Below, piece by piece: positions 60,391-64,000 of a DNA stretch of 64,000 bases. Every line of letters begins with the position of its first letter. The stretch's first letter is position 1. The stretch is from Mycobacterium deserti (GTDB taxonomy: Bacteria; Actinomycetota; Actinomycetes; Mycobacteriales; Mycobacteriaceae): the NCBI RefSeq assembly GCF_025345615.1, contig NZ_JAODWD010000004.1:620001-684000 (forward strand). The letters are read 5' to 3'. Below the pieces are notes generated by a model that had not been told where the DNA came from, did no database searches, and was given only the letters and a program-made list of their open reading frames with translations. A program made the translations under genes and the position numbers.

Positions 60391-60701
60391 GTGACGGTCT
60401 GAAGATTCGCCTCGATCGAACGCTCTGCGACGGGTTCGGTATCTGCGCCAAACACGCGCCGCAGTACTTCTCGCTCGACGACTGGGGATACGCGTCGTTG
60501 ATCGGCGACGGCACGGTGCCCGAAGAAGACCGCGACGCGGTGATGCGGGCGCTGCTCGACTGCCCGGTGCACGCGATCATCTACATGGGCGAACATCGCC
60601 CGGCCGGCGCCACAGCGCCGCAGCATGGAACCGAGCAAATGCCGCCGGAGCCTGAACCCAAAGGTGAGGACAACGAGGCGATTTCGGGATTTGTTCGGTG
60701 A
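60387..60701 (+). CDS. Ferredoxin with CxxFxxC cluster motif and C-terminal extension
   Basis: A 104-residue ferredoxin. Cluster residues are Cys14, Cys20 and Cys59 (DCPVHAI); the variable fourth position is Phe17. It resembles mycobacterial P450-linked [3Fe-4S] ferredoxins, with an additional 35-residue Pro/Glu-rich tail. It overlaps both neighbours by 4 bases, so it is bound to the NuoF-like reductase and the DUF35-thiolase fusion in expression. Confidence 0.85.
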   Translation: MSDGLKIRLDRTLCDGFGICAKHAPQYFSLDDWGYASLIGDGTVPEEDRDAVMRALLDCPVHAIIYMGEHRPAGATAPQHGTEQMPPEPEPKGEDNEAISGFVR

Positions 60702-62338
60702 CGCGGCCCCTTCCGGAGCTGACGTTTGCGAACGAGTTCTTCTGGACCGCGGGCGCTGACGGCGTGCTACGCATCCAAGAGTGTCAGAGCTGCAATGCGC
60801 TGATTCACCCGCCGCAGCCGGTGTGCCGCTACTGCCGCAGCACCGACGTTGGCGTGCGCGACGTCTCGGGTAAGGCAACGCTGTCGGCGTTCACCGTCAA
60901 CCACCGGTTCGGCTTCCCGGACCTGCCGCCGCCCTACGTCATCGCGCAGGTGGCGGTCGCGGAGGATCCACGAGTCCGCCTGACCACCAACATCATCGAC
61001 TGTGACCCCGACGAACTCGAGCTCGGACAGACCGTTGAGGTGACGTTCTTGGAGCTCGAGGATGTGTGGCTGCCGGTCTTCCGGCCGACCGCCGACGAGC
61101 CGGGTCCGCTGCCCGACGACGAGATCGCGCCGGAGGATTTCGGCCGGCACGTGCGTCCACCGTTGACCACCGAGAAGTTCGAGGACGCCTCGGCGATCAC
61201 CGGTATCGGCGCGTCCCGACTCGGGCGCAGGCTGATGGTGTCGCCGCTGTCACTCACCATCGAGGCGTGCACGGCCGCGGTCGAGGACGCAGGGCTGACC
61301 TTCGACGACATCGATGGGCTCTCCACCTATCCGGGGCTCGACATCGCCGGCATGGGCGAAGGCGGCGTCACGGCGTTGGAAGGCGCGCTCGGGCTCCGGC
61401 CCACCTGGATAAACGGCGGCATGGACACCTTCGGGCCCGGCGGATCGCTGATCGCTGCGATGACGGCGGTCGCCACCGGCATGGCCCGTCACGTGCTGTG
61501 CTTCCGCACGTTGTGGGAGGCGACGTTCCAACAATTGATGAAAGAGGGCCGGATGGCCCCGCCCGGCGGCCCGCGCACGTCGAGCTGGCAGATGCCGTTC
61601 GGCGCGATGTCGGCGGCGCATACCCTCGCCCTCAACGCGCAGCGCCACTTCCACCGCTACGGAACGACGCGCGAGACTCTGGGCTGGATCGCGCTGAACC
61701 AGCGCGCGAACGCGGCACTGAATCCGACGGCCATTTACCGCGACCCGATGACCATGGACGACTACCTGAACGCCCGGCCGATCACCACGCCGTTCGGGCT
61801 GTACGACTGCGATGTGCCGTGCGACGGCGCTGTGGCGGTGATCGTCTCGGCCGTCGACGCCGCCAAGGACATGCCGCGCACGCCGGTGTTGTTCGAAGCG
61901 GTCGGCACCCAGATCATCGAACGCACCGACTGGGACCAGACCACGATGACGCACGAGCCACAGGTGCTGGGCCAGTCTGCCCACCTGTGGACGCGAACCT
62001 CTCTGCGCCCCGACGACGTCGACGTCGCCGAGTTGTACGACGGGTTCACGTTCAACTGCTTGTCCTGGCTTGAGGCACTCGGCTTCTGCGGCATCGGCGA
62101 GTCGAAGGACTTCCTCGACGGCGGCAAGGCCATCGCGCGCGACGGCACGATACCGCTGAACACCCACGGTGGTCAGCTGTCGCACGGCCGCACCCACGGC
62201 ATGGGGCTGATCCACGAAGCGGTGAGCCAACTGCGTGGCGACGCCGGGGAACGCCAAGTCGCCGACGCCCGCGTCGCCGTTGTCAGTAGCGGCGGCCTGA
62301 CACCCAGCGGCGTACTGCTGCTGCGGACGCAAACATGA
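60698..62338 (+). CDS. Fused DUF35 - Ltp2-like thiolase-fold protein (probable CoA-ester retro-aldolase)
   Basis: A 546-residue fusion. Residues 1-145 are a DUF35 module: zinc ribbon IQECQSCNALIHPPQPVCRY with four cysteines, then an OB fold. Residues about 165-546 are thiolase-like. The nucleophile-cysteine segment reads INGGMDTFGPGGSLIAAMT, with no cysteine. The acid/tyrosine segment ELYDGFTFNCLS and the GGQLSHGRTHGMGLIHEA loop match the Ltp2 aldolase type. In steroid side-chain degradation the equivalent activity needs two proteins (ChsH2 DUF35 and Ltp2). GTG start overlaps the ferredoxin stop. Confidence 0.85.
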   Translation: MTRPLPELTFANEFFWTAGADGVLRIQECQSCNALIHPPQPVCRYCRSTDVGVRDVSGKATLSAFTVNHRFGFPDLPPPYVIAQVAVAEDPRVRLTTNIIDCDPDELELGQTVEVTFLELEDVWLPVFRPTADEPGPLPDDEIAPEDFGRHVRPPLTTEKFEDASAITGIGASRLGRRLMVSPLSLTIEACTAAVEDAGLTFDDIDGLSTYPGLDIAGMGEGGVTALEGALGLRPTWINGGMDTFGPGGSLIAAMTAVATGMARHVLCFRTLWEATFQQLMKEGRMAPPGGPRTSSWQMPFGAMSAAHTLALNAQRHFHRYGTTRETLGWIALNQRANAALNPTAIYRDPMTMDDYLNARPITTPFGLYDCDVPCDGAVAVIVSAVDAAKDMPRTPVLFEAVGTQIIERTDWDQTTMTHEPQVLGQSAHLWTRTSLRPDDVDVAELYDGFTFNCLSWLEALGFCGIGESKDFLDGGKAIARDGTIPLNTHGGQLSHGRTHGMGLIHEAVSQLRGDAGERQVADARVAVVSSGGLTPSGVLLLRTQT

Positions 62339-63225
62339 GCCCAGCAGAAGTGCGTCCGCGCGTCGTTCTCGTCGACGGCGTGCCGATGTCGGGCCTGACG
62401 GCTGCCGTAGACGCGCCGCGGGCCGTGATCGTCGCGTTCCACGGAGGGGCCAGCACCGCAGCGTATTTCGATTGCCCCGGCCATCCTCGGCTGTCGTTGT
62501 TGCGCACCGCGGCCGCGCTCGGCTACACCGCGATCGCCTTGGATCGGCCGGGCTACGGCAGTTCGGCGCCGTATCCCGATGCGATGGACCATCCCGAACA
62601 GCGCGTCGCACTGGCGTACGGAGCGATCGACAAGGTCCTCGGCGACTCAGCGCGAGGGGAAGGCGTGTTCGTGGTGGGCCACTCCGCGGGCTGCGAACTC
62701 GCCGTGCGGCTGGCCGCCGACGAACGCGCGGACGACGCGAACGTCATCGGTCTCGAACTGGCGGGCACCGGCACGCGCTACAGCCAGGTGACCGCCGACA
62801 TCATGCGGTCCGCGACGGCGACTCAGCGGCCGACGGGCCTGCGGGAAGTACTGTGGCAGCCCGCGCACCTGTATCCGCCGGACGTGCTGTCGGGTATGAC
62901 CAATTCGTCGGGCGGGGCGCGCTACGAGGTCGATACGACCAGAAGCTGGCCGCGGCAGGACTTTCCGGCGCTCGCGGCGCGGGTGCGCGTGCCGGTGCAG
63001 TTCAGCTGCGCCGAGCACGAGCGGGTGTGGCAGTCCGATTCCGAGACCCTCGCCCAGATCGGCGCCATGTTCACGGCATCGCCGCGGTTCGTGATCAACG
63101 AGCAAGGCGGAACCGGGCACAACATGTCTCTGTCGATCAACGCGGCGGCCTACCACCTGAAAGTGCTCTCGTTCGTCGAGGAGTGCGTAGTCGCAACCAC
63201 ATCAACGAAATTGGAGGCGGGCTGA
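62335..63225 (+). CDS. Alpha/beta-hydrolase
   Basis: A 296-residue alpha/beta hydrolase with oxyanion-loop VIVAFHGGAST, nucleophile elbow VVGHSAGCELAV (Ser117) and a late His in GGTGHNMSLSI. It probably hydrolyses a thioester, ester or lactone late in the pathway. Start overlaps the fusion gene stop and its own stop overlaps the next ATG. Confidence 0.83.
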   Translation: MSPAEVRPRVVLVDGVPMSGLTAAVDAPRAVIVAFHGGASTAAYFDCPGHPRLSLLRTAAALGYTAIALDRPGYGSSAPYPDAMDHPEQRVALAYGAIDKVLGDSARGEGVFVVGHSAGCELAVRLAADERADDANVIGLELAGTGTRYSQVTADIMRSATATQRPTGLREVLWQPAHLYPPDVLSGMTNSSGGARYEVDTTRSWPRQDFPALAARVRVPVQFSCAEHERVWQSDSETLAQIGAMFTASPRFVINEQGGTGHNMSLSINAAAYHLKVLSFVEECVVATTSTKLEAG

Positions 63226-64000
63226 TGCGCGTCGGATTCATCGGACTGGGCAGCCAAGGCGGCCCCATGGCACGACGGATCGTCGAGGGTGGATACGAGA
63301 CCACGCTGTGGGCGCGCCGGGCGGCAAGCCTTGAGCCGTACGCAGACACCGCGGCGAAGACCGCGGGTTCGCCCGCCGAGTTGGGTGCCGCCAGCGACCT
63401 CGTGTGCGTCTGCGTCGTCGGCGACGACGACGTGAGGGAAGTGCTCTACGGCGACACCGGCGTGCTGGCCGGACTGGCGTCGGGCGGCGTCATCGCGATT
63501 CACAGCACCGTGCATCCCGACACCTGCCGCGAGATCGCCGAAAAGGCTGGTGCGCAGGGTGTTTCGGTGATCGACGCACCGGTGAGCGGCGGTGGCCCCG
63601 CGGTGGAGGAAGGCAAACTGCTGGTCATGGTCGGCGGCGACGAGGACGTCGCCGAACGGTGCAGGCCGGTGTTCGCGACGTACGCCGACCCGATCGTGCA
63701 CCTGGGCCCGCTCGGCAGCGGCCAGGTCACCAAGATCCTGAACAATCTGCTGTTCACCGCCAATCTCGGCAGTGCACTGAGCACCCTCGAGCTCGGCGAC
63801 TCCCTCGGCATCCCCAGGGTGCGGCTCGCCGAGGTCCTCAACGGCGGGTCGGCGACCAGCAAGGCGCTGGGCAGCATCGCGATGTTCGGCGGCACCGTCG
63901 AGGCGCTCGCGCCGATCGCGGGCGCACTGTTGCAGAAGGATGTTCGTCACGCGGCCAGCATCGCTGCCGACGCGTCGGCGCCGGAAGGTTCGGTGTTCAC
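63225..64000 (+). CDS. Beta-hydroxyacid dehydrogenase family protein (3' end outside window)
   Basis: The first 258 residues of a 6-phosphogluconate/3-hydroxyisobutyrate dehydrogenase-like protein. It has the NAD(P) motif RVGFIGLGSQGGPMARRI, the substrate motif VIDAPVSGGGPAVEEGKLLV and the catalytic lysine in LGSGQVTKILNNLL. It oxidises a beta-hydroxyacid or reduces a semialdehyde. The ATG overlaps the previous stop by one base. The reading frame is open at the window end. Confidence 0.85.
   Translation, partial: MRVGFIGLGSQGGPMARRIVEGGYETTLWARRAASLEPYADTAAKTAGSPAELGAASDLVCVCVVGDDDVREVLYGDTGVLAGLASGGVIAIHSTVHPDTCREIAEKAGAQGVSVIDAPVSGGGPAVEEGKLLVMVGGDEDVAERCRPVFATYADPIVHLGPLGSGQVTKILNNLLFTANLGSALSTLELGDSLGIPRVRLAEVLNGGSATSKALGSIAMFGGTVEALAPIAGALLQKDVRHAASIAADASAPEGSVF

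Noticed and set aside
1..64000. CRISPR arrays, IS elements, tRNA or rRNA genes
   Set aside because: No regularly spaced repeats, transposase motifs, terminal inverted repeats with target duplications, or cloverleaf-like sequences were noticed by reading; a formal scan was not possible.

Overview
The window is high-GC DNA from a Mycobacterium, most likely an environmental Mycolicibacterium-type species. The evidence is a complete mce operon (two YrbE permeases plus MceA to MceF), a pair of Mce-associated membrane proteins, a mycofactocin-type short-chain dehydrogenase, F420-type flavoenzymes, many GTG starts with 4-nt ATGA/GTGA overlaps, and several small secreted mycobacterial proteins. I see no rRNA, tRNA, CRISPR array or insertion sequence.

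Layout. (1) 1-9.6 kb is mixed: two ABC permeases, a MerR regulator, an MFS transporter, ChaB- and LtrA-like proteins, a truncated SARP-like regulator with a 38-residue membrane peptide, a PPOX flavoprotein, an FAD monooxygenase, and two convergent IspD-like genes. (2) 8.9-24.7 kb carries the Mce-associated genes, two acyl-CoA synthetases, a PF04909 amidohydrolase, a crotonase, a four-gene oxidoreductase operon with a divergent TetR gene, a DUF35/thiolase pair, and a TetR/P450 divergent pair. (3) 25.3-39.9 kb is one minus-strand run of twelve genes: aldehyde dehydrogenase, CoA-transferase, HMG-CoA-synthase-like protein, thiolase, yrbEA, yrbEB, mceA-F. (4) 40.2-44.0 kb, plus strand: two SDRs, a ferredoxin, a P450 and a secreted protein. 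(5) 54.7-44.0 kb, minus strand: a ten-gene run with three acyl-CoA dehydrogenases, a crotonase, SDR, F420-type monooxygenase, sulfotransferase-like protein, TIM-barrel isomerase, DUF1214 protein and amidase. (6) 54.95-64 kb, plus strand: two amidohydrolases, a Rieske protein, two alpha/beta hydrolases, a NuoF-like reductase, a ferredoxin, a DUF35-thiolase fusion and a beta-hydroxyacid dehydrogenase cut by the window end.

Regions 2-6 appear to be one catabolic island. Mce/YrbE would import a hydrophobic substrate; P450, SDR, ALDH and FadD enzymes would oxidise and activate it; acyl-CoA dehydrogenases, crotonases, amidohydrolases and thiolase/aldolase proteins would break it down as CoA esters. 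Hallmark cholesterol-ring genes (KshAB, KstD, HsaC, HsaD) are absent, so the substrate is probably steroid- or terpenoid-like but is unknown.

The most interesting signal is a recurring palindrome, GAGAAT-N3-ATTCTC. It is perfect at 13931 and 54714 and degenerate at the other main promoters of the island (11152, 15609-15645, 19950-19977, 24710, 40011, 40176, 54837). At several promoters two copies sit side by side with their inner half-sites exactly 7 nt apart. This suggests a single, apparently undescribed regulon. The two TetR genes in the window have different palindromes of their own, so the regulator may lie outside.
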